Shown: positions 1 to 9,347, numbered from the stretch's first letter. The stretch: DNA of 64,000 nucleotides from Streptomyces sp. MUM 178J (GCF_022414575.1 NZ_JADWYQ010000011.1:62001-126000); one strand, 5' to 3'. Numbers and translations are program-made. The notes: a model not told the origin generated them from the letters alone.

Positions 1-1788
1 GCCGCCCGTGTCCTCGCCCGACGCCAGCCGGTCCCCTGGGACCGGCTCGCAGAGCACCGGCGCCTCGGCGGCGGGCCCCTGCGCGGCTGGCTCCAAGCCG
101 TCGAAAGGGCCGCCCGGGAGAGCGCCGCGGCCGGGGACCACCAGAAGGCCGTCGACCTGCTCGAACACACGCTGTCCCACCCTTCGGTGCCGCTGCCCGT
201 ACGGGCCCGGCTCGCACCCCTGCTCGCACACAGCGCCGTCCTGGGACTGCACACCGAACACACCGTGGCGGTGCTGCGGCAGATCCTCGCCGAACAGTCC
301 CTGCCGGCCGTCGTACGCGGGCAGATCAGGCTCGACCTCGGGCTGCTGCTCTACAACCAGGCCGGCATGGGCCTCGAAGGCTGGGTGGAGCTCGAACAGG
401 CCGTCGACGAGCTGGCGGAGCGGCCTCCGCTGGCCGCCCGCGCCATGTCCGCGCTGGCGATGCCCGTGATGTCCGCCGTCCCCCTGGAACGCAACCTCGA
501 ATGGCTCGAGAAGGCACAGCGGGCGGCCGCGGGCAGCGGGGACGTCGAAGTACAGGCGGCGGTGGCGGCGAACTGCGTCGCCGTACTGCTGGAGACCGGA
601 GACCCCGCTGCCTGGGACGTCGTGGAGTCGCTGCGCGCCGGCGTGCCGGACGCCCTGAGCGCCCCGCACGTGGCACGCGGACTGGTCAACGCCGCGGACG
701 CGGCCCTGTGGCTCGGCTATCTGCCGCGCGTCGGCGACCTGCTGGACGAGGGCGTCGACCTTGCCGGCGCCTGCGGAGCCACCTATGTCGAACAGGACGG
801 GCGCGGCACCCGGCTGCTCCTCGACTGGGCGGTCGGAGATTGGACCGGACTGTCGGCACGGGCGCGCGCCTTCGTCGCCGAGAGCGGGGTGATGCCGGGA
901 CCCGCGGCGGACGCCCGGATCGTCCTCGGTCTGCTCGCACTCGCCCAGGGCGAATGGCAGCAGATGGCCGCCTGGCTCTCCGGCGGCGGGCATCCGCCGT
1001 CGGCCGACTCGCCGCTGCCGCACGCGGCCACCGCCTCCGGCGCCCTGGTGCGCACCGCGCTGGCACGCGACGACCTGGAGACCGCGACAGCCGAGGCGGC
1101 CGCGGCCTGGGACCGGCTGCGCGACAAAGGAGTGTGGGCCTGGGCGTCCGAAGTCGCCCCCTGGGCCGTCGAGGCCATCGCGCGCGCCGGCCGCCGACAG
1201 GACGCGCAGGATCTGCTGGACGAATTCGAAGCCGGCCTCAAGGGGCGCGTCGTGCCCTCGGCCGCCGCCTCGCTGTCCTGGAGCCGTGGAGTGCTCCACG
1301 AGGCCGTCGGCGAACCGGAGCAGGCGGTCGGGCACTACCGGCAGGCCGCCGCGATGTACGAGAGGATGCCCCGCCCCTACGCGGCCGTGCTCACCGCGGA
1401 GGCCGCGGCACGGTCCGCGCTGGCCTGCGGGGAGAACCCCGAGGCGGCAGTCGCGGAACTCACCTCCTGCGTGGCGAAGCTGACCGACCTGGGCGCCACC
1501 TGGGACGCGGCCCGTGTACGGGCCACGCTCCGCACCCACCATCCCGCGCCCGAGCAGCCCCGCCCCCGCGGCCGGCCCGGCTACGGCGACCAATTGTCCC
1601 CGCGCGAGGAGGAAGTTGTCGACCTCGCCTCGGCGGGCCTGACCAACCGGGAGATAGCCGCGACCCTCCACCTGTCGCCCCGCACCGTGGAACAGCACGT
1701 CGCCCGCGCCCGCAAGAAGCTGGAGTCCCAGTCGCGCGGCCACCACCTCAACCGGGCCAACCGGAACCGCAATGCGGGCGGAGCCTAG
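1..1788 (+). CDS. LuxR-family transcriptional regulator, 5' end outside window
   Basis: The reading frame is open from the first base and ends in TAG, leaving 595 visible residues. The long Ala/Leu-rich helical part resembles the TPR-like repeats of large LuxR (LAL/MalT-type) regulators. The C-terminus is a GerE/LuxR helix-turn-helix at about nt 1590-1720, with the landmarks LSPREEEVVDLASAGLTNRE and LSPRTVEQHVARARKKL. Full-length family members carry an N-terminal AAA ATPase, which would lie upstream of the window. It probably activates genes in response to an unknown signal. An ATG at 187 is internal, because coding character continues back to base 1. Family assignment is firm; target genes cannot be inferred. 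Confidence 0.88.
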   Translation, partial: AARVLARRQPVPWDRLAEHRRLGGGPLRGWLQAVERAARESAAAGDHQKAVDLLEHTLSHPSVPLPVRARLAPLLAHSAVLGLHTEHTVAVLRQILAEQSLPAVVRGQIRLDLGLLLYNQAGMGLEGWVELEQAVDELAERPPLAARAMSALAMPVMSAVPLERNLEWLEKAQRAAAGSGDVEVQAAVAANCVAVLLETGDPAAWDVVESLRAGVPDALSAPHVARGLVNAADAALWLGYLPRVGDLLDEGVDLAGACGATYVEQDGRGTRLLLDWAVGDWTGLSARARAFVAESGVMPGPAADARIVLGLLALAQGEWQQMAAWLSGGGHPPSADSPLPHAATASGALVRTALARDDLETATAEAAAAWDRLRDKGVWAWASEVAPWAVEAIARAGRRQDAQDLLDEFEAGLKGRVVPSAAASLSWSRGVLHEAVGEPEQAVGHYRQAAAMYERMPRPYAAVLTAEAAARSALACGENPEAAVAELTSCVAKLTDLGATWDAARVRATLRTHHPAPEQPRPRGRPGYGDQLSPREEEVVDLASAGLTNREIAATLHLSPRTVEQHVARARKKLESQSRGHHLNRANRNRNAGGA

Positions 1789-2362
1789 TGCCCTCCCGGC
1801 GGGCATTGCCCACTCGCGCCGCCCTGCACGCTCCCCCACAGCCTCCGGCGTGGGCGGGACCCCCACCCCCTTAGGCCCTGCGGGCCCGGGAGGAGACCCC
1901 ACGCTGCGTCGGCCAAGCCCAAGTAGCTCCGCTACGAGGACTTCCGGCCGCCTTGCGATCTGCCCCCGCAGCCCTTCGGCGCGGGGACGCCCGAAGGCAC
2001 CGGACAACGCTCCTCGACGGGCAGACCTCGTCGGTAGCGGCACTGGCCGCGCCCGGCGGAGTCTTTCCCCGCCCGGCTCCTTCCCGCAGCGGGGGCTCCG
2101 CCCCGGGCCCCGCGCCTCAATCTCCCCCAGCTACCTCCCCCGGACTCCGCCCGGGGGTACCCCCACGGAGGTGCCCCCAGGCGAGGCTGGGACTTGGCTG
2201 CGCCGGATTCCAGCCCGTTGGGCGCGCCTGGCGGAGTCTGAGGACACGGCCGAAGGCCGTACGGGGGTCTGGGGGCCTGCCCCCGGTTCGGGAAGGGGCG
2301 GGGAGGGGAACATCACAGCCCGCACCGGGGACCACCCGCACCACGCCCACTACCGTAAACCC
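1789..2362. repeat. 574-bp intergenic region ending in palindromic repeat, copy A
   Basis: There is no credible gene here. The left part is GC-rich with small hairpins, such as GTAGC-TCC-GCTAC at 1923-1935. From about 2057 to 2311 it matches a dispersed element also seen near 21068-21263, 45170-45310 and 59570-59760. The shared blocks are a left GGGGCTCCGCCCC-type palindrome (about 2092-2104), a core GAGGACACGGCCGAAGG (from 2240) holding ACGGCC-GAA-GGCCGT, then a G-run/C-run hairpin, and a right end reading GGGAAGGGGCGGGG. The right end is roughly complementary to the left end, so the element folds as nested hairpins. A terminator role between the two genes is plausible. Confidence 0.6.
2351..2356 (+). 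promoter_or_regulatory. -10 box TACCGT for a leaderless acyltransferase mRNA
   Basis: TACCGT ends 6 nt before the GTG at 2363, so transcription would begin at or next to the start codon. No Shine-Dalgarno sequence precedes that GTG. Confidence 0.5.
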
Positions 2363-3124
2363 GTGCCCACGAACAGAAACACGTTCTCGTCGGCGGCCTC
2401 CTCGGCCCTGCGGCGCGCCGCCTCCTGGCGTCGCCGCGCCCTGACCCGCGCGGTCCATCGGGCCTGGACCTGGGCGCAGGACGCCGGTGCGGTCACCGCC
2501 GAGCACCCCGGGCGGCTGCGGTTCCGGCGGCTCGGCGTGGGCACCCGGCTCGCTTTCCCCCAGGGCACCGTGTTCGGCGAGGCGTGGATCGAACTGGGAG
2601 ACCACTGCATCGTCGGCGAACAGGTCACCCTCACCGCAGGCATGATGCCCGGTCTCGACCTCGGGCCCGACTCGATCCTCACCCTCGGCGACGGGGTCGT
2701 TCTCGGCCGCGGCAGCCATGTGATCGCCGACACCCGGGTGACCATCGGCTCGGACACGTACTGCGGCCCGTACGTCTACATCACCTCCACCAACCACAGC
2801 TACGACGACCCCCGGCAGCCGGTCGGCAAGCAGTGGCCGCGCACCGAACCCGTGGAGATAGGCCCCGGCTGCTGGCTGGGCACAGGCGCGGTGGTGCTGC
2901 CCGGAGCCCGGCTGGGCCGCAATGTGGTGGTCGCCGCCGGCGCGGTCGTCCGGGGCGAGGTGCCCGACTGCTCGGTGGTCGCCGGCGCCCCCGCCAGGAT
3001 CGTACGCCGCTGGGACCCGGCGGCCGGCTGGCAGCCGCCGCTGCGCACCCCCACTCCCGTCCCCATACCAGAGGGCGTCACACCGGAGCAGCTGCTGGCA
3101 CTGGCGGAGCTGGAAGAGAACTGA
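2363..3124 (+). CDS. hexapeptide-repeat (left-handed beta-helix) acyltransferase
   Basis: This 253-residue protein has an isoleucine-patch/hexapeptide region (about residues 55-220) typical of NodL/maltose-type O-acetyltransferases. It shows repeated (I/V/L)GxGxxV units and the motif NHSYDDP, which contains the usual catalytic His. It most likely moves an acetyl group from acetyl-CoA to a sugar or cell-surface molecule in the cytoplasm; the acceptor is unknown. I chose GTG 2363 because the frame upstream is low-complexity repeat DNA and because a -10 box sits 6 nt away. It is not in an operon with its neighbours. The family is clear, the substrate is not. Confidence 0.85.
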   Translation: MPTNRNTFSSAASSALRRAASWRRRALTRAVHRAWTWAQDAGAVTAEHPGRLRFRRLGVGTRLAFPQGTVFGEAWIELGDHCIVGEQVTLTAGMMPGLDLGPDSILTLGDGVVLGRGSHVIADTRVTIGSDTYCGPYVYITSTNHSYDDPRQPVGKQWPRTEPVEIGPGCWLGTGAVVLPGARLGRNVVVAAGAVVRGEVPDCSVVAGAPARIVRRWDPAAGWQPPLRTPTPVPIPEGVTPEQLLALAELEEN

Positions 3125-3137
3125 CGGCGGCTCGCGG

Positions 3138-3545
3138 TCAGCCCAGGCGGGGGATCTCGATCGCCGGGCAGCGGTTCATCACCATGTCGAGGCCGGCCGC
3201 ACGCGTCCGCTCGTACGCCTCCTCGTCGACCACGCCGAGCTGGAACCACACCGCCTTCGCCCCCTTGGCCACCGCCTCGTCCGCGATCCTGCCCGCCAGC
3301 TGCGAGTTGACGAACACATCCACCACATCGACGTCGAAGGGGATGTCGGCGAGCGTCGCGTACCCCTGCTCGCCGTGCACCGTCTCCGCCTTCGGATGCA
3401 CCGGGACGATGCGCTTGCCGTAGCGCTGGAGGACCTCCGCGACGCCGTGCGCCGCCCGCTCCTCGTTGTTCGACAGGCCCACCACCGCCCAGGTGTCGCC
3501 CGTCTCGGTCAGCATCCTGCGGATCGTCTCTGCGTCTGCGTGCAT
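3138..3545 (-). CDS. CoA-binding domain protein (YccU family)
   Basis: This 135-residue protein has a Rossmann-like CoA_binding fold, with TWAVVGLSNN near the N-terminus (nucleotide loop) and IVPVHPKAETVHGEQGYATL in the middle, both diagnostic of the YccU group. These small cytoplasmic proteins bind CoA or a related nucleotide; their physiological role is not established. I chose ATG 3545 (MHADAETIRR), which fits family length. A GTG at 3563 would add six residues. It converges on the acyltransferase gene with a 13-bp gap. Confidence 0.85.
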   Translation of the reverse strand: MHADAETIRRMLTETGDTWAVVGLSNNEERAAHGVAEVLQRYGKRIVPVHPKAETVHGEQGYATLADIPFDVDVVDVFVNSQLAGRIADEAVAKGAKAVWFQLGVVDEEAYERTRAAGLDMVMNRCPAIEIPRLG

Positions 3546-3646
3546 ACCCGGCACAACCCGCACCGCCCGCGCCGCATTCCCCCGGCGGGTTCAGGGGCAG
3601 GGGCAGGGTCCGGGGCCGCCCGGACAGGAGCCCGCGCAGGCTCGCA

Positions 3647-3652
3647 TAGGGT
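3647..3652 (+). promoter_or_regulatory. -10 box TAGGGT for a leaderless IMPACT-family mRNA
   Basis: TAGGGT is followed by six bases and then ATG 3659. There is no Shine-Dalgarno sequence, which fits transcription starting at the A of the ATG. Confidence 0.55.
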
Positions 3653-3658
3653 GGCCTG

Positions 3659-4285
3659 ATGCAGGAGCAGTACCGGACGGTCGCCCACGCAGGCGTGCAC
3701 GAGAACGAGATCAACCGATCGCGCTTCATCTGCGCGCTCGCGCCCGCCGCGACCGAGCAGGAGGCGAAGGAGTTCATCGCGCGCATCCGCAAGGAGCACC
3801 CGACCGCCACCCACAACTGCTACGCATACGTCATCGGCGCCGACGCAGCCGTACAGAAGGCCGGCGACGACGGAGAGCCCGGCGGCACCGCGGGCGTGCC
3901 CATGCTCCAGATGCTGATGCGCCGCGACGTCAGATACGCCGTGGCCGTCGTCACCCGCTACTACGGCGGGGTGAAGCTCGGCGCCGGCGGGCTCATCCGG
4001 GCGTACGGGGGAGTAGTCGGCGAAGCCCTCGACGCGATCGGCACCATCACCCGGCAGCGCTACCGGCTCGCCTCCGTCACGGTCGACCACCAGCGCGCGG
4101 GGAAGCTTGAGAACGACCTCCGCGCTACCGGCCGGTCCGTCCGCGATGTCCGTTACGCCGAGTCCGTCACCATCGAGATCGGACTGCCGGACGCCGACGT
4201 CGACGCATTCCGGACCTGGCTCGCCGACGCCACGGCCGGGGCCGCCCGCCTCGAACTCGGCGGCGAGGCATATGGCGACGCATGA
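3659..4285 (+). CDS. IMPACT/YigZ family protein
   Basis: This 208-residue protein matches the UPF0029/YigZ family. The N-terminal domain (residues 1-about 125) has the conserved segments SRFICALAP, HNCYAYVIG, DDGEPGGTAG and VTRYYGGVKLGAGGLIRAYG. The C-terminus carries the DUF1949 alpha/beta domain. Relatives are linked to translation control (eukaryotic IMPACT) and may bind nucleic acid; the bacterial function is uncertain. The ATG is preceded by a -10 box rather than a ribosome site. The gene ends 75 bp before sbcD, which has its own promoter-like sequence. Confidence 0.9.
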   Translation: MQEQYRTVAHAGVHENEINRSRFICALAPAATEQEAKEFIARIRKEHPTATHNCYAYVIGADAAVQKAGDDGEPGGTAGVPMLQMLMRRDVRYAVAVVTRYYGGVKLGAGGLIRAYGGVVGEALDAIGTITRQRYRLASVTVDHQRAGKLENDLRATGRSVRDVRYAESVTIEIGLPDADVDAFRTWLADATAGAARLELGGEAYGDA

Positions 4286-4346
4286 GCGGGCGACGGCCGA
4301 GCACCGCGAAAGACGCGAAGCCGCACGCGCTGTCAGAGCCTGCCGA

Positions 4347-4352
4347 TACGCT
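4347..4352 (+). promoter_or_regulatory. -10 box TACGCT for a leaderless sbcDC mRNA
   Basis: TACGCT lies 8 nt before ATG 4361, which has no Shine-Dalgarno sequence. A transcript starting here would cover sbcD and the overlapping sbcC. Confidence 0.5.
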
Positions 4353-4360
4353 CAGGGATC

Positions 4361-5530
4361 ATGAGACTCCTGCATACGTCGGACTGGCATCTGGGACGCT
4401 CGTTCCACCGGATCAGCCTCCTCGACGCCCAGGCCGCCTTCCTCGACCACCTGGTCGAGACAGTGCACTCCCGCGATGTGGACGCGGTGCTGGTGGCGGG
4501 AGACGTCTACGACCGCGCCGTGCCGCCCCTCGCAGCCGTCGAGCTGTTCGACCGCGCACTGCACCGGCTGGCCGCCGCGGACGTCCCCACGGTCATGATC
4601 TCCGGCAACCACGACTCCGCCCGCCGCCTCGGCGTCGCCGCCGGGCTCATCGAACGCGCCGGGATCCATCTGCGCACCGACCCGGCCGACTGCCAAACCC
4701 CGGTCGTGCTGCGCGACGCCCACGGCGATGTGGCCTGCTACGGCCTGCCCTATCTGGAACCCGCCCTGGTCAAGGACGAGTTCCGGACCGAGAAAGCGGC
4801 GCACGAGCAGGTGCTGACCGCCGCCATGGAGCGGGTGCGGGCCGACCTCGCCCAGCGGCCCGAGGGCACCCGCTCCGTCGTCCTCGCTCACGCTTTCGTC
4901 GCCGGAGGCAAGCCCAGCGACAGCGAACGGGACATCACCGTCGGAGGAGTCTCCGCCGTGCCCGCCTCCTTGTTCCACGGCGTCGACTATGCGGCCCTCG
5001 GCCATCTCCACGGCTGCCAGACCCTCTCCGAACGCGTCCGCTACTCGGGCTCGCCGCTCGCGTACTCCTTCTCCGAGGCACGGCACCGCAAGACCATGTG
5101 GCTGATCGACCTCGGCCCGGCCGGCGAGATCGCGGCCGAACGCGTCGACTGCCCCGTGCCGCGCCCCCTCGCCCGGCTCCGCGGCACACTCGACGACCTC
5201 CTCGACGACCCGGCCCACACCCTTCACGAGCAGTCGTTCGTCGAGGCGACCCTCACCGACCCGGTGCGCCCCGCGGAGCCCATGGCACGGCTCGCCGTAC
5301 GGTTCCCGCACACCCTCAGCCTCCTCTTCGACCCCGACCGGGGCGAGCGGGACGCCCGGGCCACCTACGCCCAGCGGCTCAGGGGACGCAGCGACGAGCA
5401 GATCGCGGTGGACTTCGTGACACATGTACGCGGCGGCAGCGGCCCCGACGAGCGGGAACGCGCCGTGCTGCGCGATGCGCTGGACGATGTGCGGGTCACG
5501 GCGGACATGGCGGAGGCGGCCGCCCGGTGA
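4361..5530 (+). CDS. sbcD: exonuclease SbcCD subunit D (Mre11-like nuclease)
   Basis: This 389-residue protein is the nuclease half of the SbcCD complex, which trims hairpins and blocked DNA ends. Metal-binding phosphoesterase motifs appear in order: TSDWHLGRS (residues 6-14), GDVYDRA, SGNHDSARR, and GHLHGCQ further on. SbcD forms a dimer that binds two SbcC subunits. Its stop codon overlaps the sbcC start (GTGA), so the two are translationally coupled. Length and motif order are normal, and nothing is missing. Confidence 0.96.
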   Translation: MRLLHTSDWHLGRSFHRISLLDAQAAFLDHLVETVHSRDVDAVLVAGDVYDRAVPPLAAVELFDRALHRLAAADVPTVMISGNHDSARRLGVAAGLIERAGIHLRTDPADCQTPVVLRDAHGDVACYGLPYLEPALVKDEFRTEKAAHEQVLTAAMERVRADLAQRPEGTRSVVLAHAFVAGGKPSDSERDITVGGVSAVPASLFHGVDYAALGHLHGCQTLSERVRYSGSPLAYSFSEARHRKTMWLIDLGPAGEIAAERVDCPVPRPLARLRGTLDDLLDDPAHTLHEQSFVEATLTDPVRPAEPMARLAVRFPHTLSLLFDPDRGERDARATYAQRLRGRSDEQIAVDFVTHVRGGSGPDERERAVLRDALDDVRVTADMAEAAAR

Positions 5531-8500
5531 GACTGCACACCCTGACCGTCACCGCCTTCGGGCCCTTCGCCGCCCGCCAGCACATCGCCTTCGACGAACT
5601 CGCCGCCGCCGGACTGTTCCTGCTGCACGGCCCCACCGGCGCGGGCAAGACGTCCGTCCTCGATGCCGTCTGCTTCGCCCTGTACGGTGCGGTGCCCGGC
5701 GCCCGCCAGAGCCCCGGCGCCTCCCTGCGCAGCGACCATGCGCCACCCGGTGTCCTCACCGAGGTCAGCCTCGAACTCACCGTCGCCGGGCGGCGGCTGG
5801 AGATCACCCGACGCCCCGCACAGCCCCGCCCGAAGGCCCGCGGCGCCGGTTTCACCACCGAACGCGCCCAGAGCCTGCTGCGTGAATACGACACCGAGAC
5901 CGCCACATGGAAGGGGCTCAGCCGCTCCCACCAGGAGATCGGCGATGAGATCGGCCGGCTCCTGGGCATGAGCCGCGACCAGTTCTGCCAGGTCGTGCTG
6001 CTGCCGCAGGGAGACTTCGCCCGCTTCCTGCGCGCCGACGCCGAAGCCCGCGGCCGACTCCTCGGCCGGCTCTTCGACACCCGCCGCTTCGCCGCCGTCG
6101 AAGAGCGCCTCGCCGAACAGCGCCGCGCAGCGGAACACCAGGTGCGGGCCGGAGACGAGAAGCTCCTCGCACTCGCCCACCGTATGCAGCAGGCCGCGGG
6201 CCCCGCCGCGGACGGACGGCCCGCCCCCCAGCAGCAGCCGGGCGACCCCGGACTGGCCGCCGCCGTCCTGGAGTGGGCCGCCGTAGCCCGCGCCGGGGCC
6301 GGCGAACGCCGCGACATCGCCCAGAGCGCGCTTGCCGCCGTCGAGAACCGCCGGGCGGCCGCCCTGCACGCGCTGGACGCCGCGCAGGAACTCGCCCGTC
6401 TGCAGCAGCGGCACGCCGACGCCCTCCGGCGTTCCGAGGCGCTCCAGGCCGGCCGCACCGAGCGGGAACAGCTCCGGGAACGGCTCGACCACGCCCGCCG
6501 AGCCGAGCGCGTGGCACCCGCGTTGCGGCTGCGCGACGACGCGGAGCGGGAGCACCGGGAGGCGAGCGCGGCACACCGGCGGGCCGCCGCCCAGCTCCCG
6601 CCCGAGCACGCCGACGCGGGTGCGGACCGCCTCTCCGCACTCGAGCGACAGCTCCGCCAGGAAGCCGGCGGGCTGGACGCCGGCCGCCGTGCCGAGGCCC
6701 GCGACGCCGAGCTGGCCCGAGAGCTGGCCCGGCTGGACCGGCAGGCGCGCGCGGACGACGACCTCCTCCAGGAAGCCGACGGCTGGCTCGCCGACTGGGA
6801 CGCCGTCCACGACGATCTCAGACGGCGCATCGCCGACGCACGGGAGGCCGCCACCCGCGCCGAGCACCTGGCGGGCCGCCTCGAACCCGTCCGCCGCCGG
6901 CTGCACGCCGCCCGCGAGCGCGACCGGCTCGCCCTGGACGCCGGAGAGGCCGTCGAGGCGCTGAGCCGCAGCCGCGACGGCGCGGCCGCCGCCCGCGAGC
7001 GCTGGCTCGACCTCAAGGAACGCCGTCTGCGCGGCATCGCCGCCGAACTCGCCGGCGCGCTCACTCCCGGAGACCCCTGCGCCGTCTGCGGCTCCCCCGA
7101 CCATCCGGACCCGGCCCGCACCGCGGCCGACCACGTCGACCGCACTGCGGAGGAAGCGGCCTACGCCGGCTACACGGAAGCCGACGCCGCCCGCACGGCC
7201 GCGGAACGCGAACTGGCCGTCCTCCGCGAGTCGTTCGCGGCGGCCCGAGCCCAGGCCCGCACCCGGGGAACAGACACCGCGGCAGGGTCGGTGCCGTCAC
7301 CGCGCCACTCGGCCGAATCGGCAGAACGGCCCGCGGGGACCGCCTCCCCGCAGCAGCCGGCGGGCACGCCGGACACCGCCGAAGCGCCCCCTGCGACGGG
7401 TGACTCCGCCGCGGCCCGCCCGAGGGCCGATGTACTGCACTCCGGCAGAGCGGACGGCCCGTTGCGCACCGCAACCGCCGGGGCGGCGGCGGAGGCCGCC
7501 GTCGCCGACGGGCAGGCGTTCCGTGTCACCGCCGACGACCCGGGCGTCCCCGAACTCCAGCGGCAGGTTGCGGACCTGGAGCGCGAGCACGCGGAAGCGC
7601 ACCGCGTCGCCTCCGGCCTGCACGCCGCGCAGGAGGCCCTGGAACACGCCGAACGGGAGCACCGGGAGCGGCTGGACGCCCGGCAGCAGGCGGAGCGGCG
7701 GGTCGCCGCGCGGATGTCGCGGCGCGAGGCGCTCGAGGGTGAACAGACCGGGCTGCGGGACGAGGTGGCCCGGGCCCGGGGTGGCGCCGGCAGCGTCGCC
7801 GAGCGGGCCGCCCTGCTCGAGCGGCGCATCCTGACGCTCTCCGCCGCCGCCGAGGCCGTACGCGCCGCCGAGGACAGTGCCCGGCGGCTGAAGGAGGCCG
7901 ACGCCCGCCTCGCGGACGAGGCCTTCCAGGCCGGTTTCGACACACCGCGCGCCGCTGCCGCCGCTCTGCTGGACGACACGGAACAGCGCGAGGTCCAGCG
8001 CCACATCGACGCCTGGCAGACCGAGGCGGCGGCAGTGGCCGACCGGCTGGCCGAGCCGGAGTCGCGCGCCGCCGCCGAACAGCCGCCCGCGGACCCCGGC
8101 ACGGCCCGCGCCGCCCATGACGCCGCGGAACGGCGGCTGCGCGACGCCTCCTCCGCGCTCGCCGCCGCCCGCGAGCGCTGTGCCGAACTGGCCCGCCTCT
8201 CCCGCCAGGCCGCCGCCGAGGCCCGCAGCCTCGGCCCGCTGCGCGAGGAGTACGACCGGGTCGCCCGCATCGCCGGGCTCGCCGCCGGCACCTCCGCGGA
8301 CAACGAACGCAAGATGCGCCTGGAGTCCTACGTACTGGCCGCCCGGCTTGAGCAGGTCGCCGCGGCCGCGACCGTACGGCTCCAGAGGATGTCGGCCGGA
8401 CGCTACACCCTCGTCCACTCGGACGCCCGCACCGGTGGCAAGCGCTCCGGCCTCGGACTGCATGTGGTCGACGCCTGGACCGGCCGCGAACGGGACACGG

Positions 8501-8817
8501 CGACGCTCTCCGGAGGCGAGACGTTCTTCGCCTCGCTCGCGCTGGCGCTCGGCCTCGCCGACGTCGTCACCGAAGAGGCGGGCGGCGTCCGGCTCGACAC
8601 CCTTTTCATCGACGAAGGGTTCGGCAGCCTCGACGACCAGACCCTCGACGAGGTCCTCGACGTCCTGGACTCGCTGCGCGAACGAGACCGCAGCGTCGGC
8701 ATCGTCAGCCACGTCCCCGACCTGCGCCGCCGCATCCCCGCCCAACTGGAGGTCGTCAAGGGCCGCGCCGGCTCCACGGCCCGCCTGCGCACCGCCGCGG
8801 CCGCCCTCAGCGGCTGA
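5527..8817 (+). CDS. sbcC: exonuclease SbcCD subunit C (Rad50-like ATPase)
   Basis: This 1096-residue SMC-type ATPase opens the head domain with Walker A GPTGAGKT (residues 35-42) and closes it with the signature TLSGGETFFASLALA and Walker B TLFIDEGFGSLDD. Between them are two long Ala/Arg/Glu-rich coiled coils separated by a zinc hook, CAVC (residues 518-521). ATP binding drives opening of the SbcD nuclease at DNA ends. The start is the GTG overlapping the sbcD stop. A Pro/Thr/Ala-rich insert at about nt 7240-7540, just after the hook, looks poorly conserved and may be a linker. The last 11 bp overlap the convergent Lrp gene. Confidence 0.96.
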   Translation: MRLHTLTVTAFGPFAARQHIAFDELAAAGLFLLHGPTGAGKTSVLDAVCFALYGAVPGARQSPGASLRSDHAPPGVLTEVSLELTVAGRRLEITRRPAQPRPKARGAGFTTERAQSLLREYDTETATWKGLSRSHQEIGDEIGRLLGMSRDQFCQVVLLPQGDFARFLRADAEARGRLLGRLFDTRRFAAVEERLAEQRRAAEHQVRAGDEKLLALAHRMQQAAGPAADGRPAPQQQPGDPGLAAAVLEWAAVARAGAGERRDIAQSALAAVENRRAAALHALDAAQELARLQQRHADALRRSEALQAGRTEREQLRERLDHARRAERVAPALRLRDDAEREHREASAAHRRAAAQLPPEHADAGADRLSALERQLRQEAGGLDAGRRAEARDAELARELARLDRQARADDDLLQEADGWLADWDAVHDDLRRRIADAREAATRAEHLAGRLEPVRRRLHAARERDRLALDAGEAVEALSRSRDGAAAARERWLDLKERRLRGIAAELAGALTPGDPCAVCGSPDHPDPARTAADHVDRTAEEAAYAGYTEADAARTAAERELAVLRESFAAARAQARTRGTDTAAGSVPSPRHSAESAERPAGTASPQQPAGTPDTAEAPPATGDSAAARPRADVLHSGRADGPLRTATAGAAAEAAVADGQAFRVTADDPGVPELQRQVADLEREHAEAHRVASGLHAAQEALEHAEREHRERLDARQQAERRVAARMSRREALEGEQTGLRDEVARARGGAGSVAERAALLERRILTLSAAAEAVRAAEDSARRLKEADARLADEAFQAGFDTPRAAAAALLDDTEQREVQRHIDAWQTEAAAVADRLAEPESRAAAEQPPADPGTARAAHDAAERRLRDASSALAAARERCAELARLSRQAAAEARSLGPLREEYDRVARIAGLAAGTSADNERKMRLESYVLAARLEQVAAAATVRLQRMSAGRYTLVHSDARTGGKRSGLGLHVVDAWTGRERDTATLSGGETFFASLALALGLADVVTEEAGGVRLDTLFIDEGFGSLDDQTLDEVLDVLDSLRERDRSVGIVSHVPDLRRRIPAQLEVVKGRAGSTARLRTAAAALSG

Positions 8818-9253
8818 CGGCGCGGCCGGGGAGAGGGGAGGAGTAGACGACGCTCGTGGTGACCGAGCCAAGCGCCCCGATCCGCCCGGAGACCTCCTCC
8901 AGGTGGCTCATGGACCGCGCGGCGACCTTCAGCACAAAGCAGTCATCGCCTGTGACATGGTGCGCCTCCAGGATCTCCGGGGTCGCCGCGAGCAGATCGT
9001 GGAACGGCTTGTAGTTCCCGTTCGGATAGCGCAGCCGCACATACGCCAGGATCGGCAGCCCCAGCTTCTCCCGGTCCACCACCGCCGCATAGCCGGAGAT
9101 CACCCCGGCCTCCTCCAGCCTGCGGACCCGCTCGGTCACGGCGCTCGGCGACATCGACACAGCCCGGGCCAGCTCGGCGAAGCTGACCCGCCCGTCCTGC
9201 TGCAGCACATCAAGAATGCGCCAGTCGGTTGCATCCGGTGAAAATGCGGTCAT
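8807..9253 (-). CDS. Lrp/AsnC family transcriptional regulator
   Basis: This 148-residue protein has an N-terminal helix-turn-helix (residues 10-60, with FAELARAVSMSPSAVTERVR) and a C-terminal RAM/Lrp ligand-sensing domain with the conserved GDDCFVLKV segment. Such proteins form octamers that respond to amino acids. It is divergent from a rhodanese gene. The 94-bp spacer holds an inverted repeat around the rhodanese -10 box, which suggests that gene as a target, with possible autoregulation. ATG 9253 is the only sensible start. Confidence 0.92.
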   Translation of the reverse strand: MTAFSPDATDWRILDVLQQDGRVSFAELARAVSMSPSAVTERVRRLEEAGVISGYAAVVDREKLGLPILAYVRLRYPNGNYKPFHDLLAATPEILEAHHVTGDDCFVLKVAARSMSHLEEVSGRIGALGSVTTSVVYSSPLPGRAVSR

Positions 9254-9325
9254 CGACCCTGGATAGCAGGGGATTCCACTGCCGATCAAGGCCAGTGCCG
9301 TGGAAACCTTCTTCAGTGGGCGCGG

Positions 9326-9344
9326 CGGAAACCATAGATTTCCG
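9326..9344. promoter_or_regulatory. inverted repeat around the rhodanese -10 box (Lrp operator candidate)
   Basis: CGGAAA (9326-9331) and TTTCCG (9339-9344) flank a 7-bp spacer that includes most of the -10 box TAGATT (9335-9340). A further GGAAACC lies at 9302-9308, 25 bp from the GGAAACC at 9327-9333. The -10 box ends 7 nt before ATG 9348, so the rhodanese mRNA is probably leaderless. Confidence 0.5.
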
Positions 9345-9347
9345 GGC

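Noticed and set aside
1772..2362. Long upstream extension of the acyltransferase frame
   Set aside because: It is encoded by the palindromic repeat and spacer DNA, is low-complexity, and a -10 box sits just before GTG 2363.
4282..5526. Long frame in front of sbcC
   Set aside because: It is an open out-of-frame shadow of sbcD; the encoded protein is Arg/Pro-rich and has no motifs.
7297..8871. Long antisense frames across sbcC, ureC, transketolase and other genes
   Set aside because: High GC makes antisense frames open over hundreds of codons; their proteins lack motifs and the sense frames are well-known enzymes.
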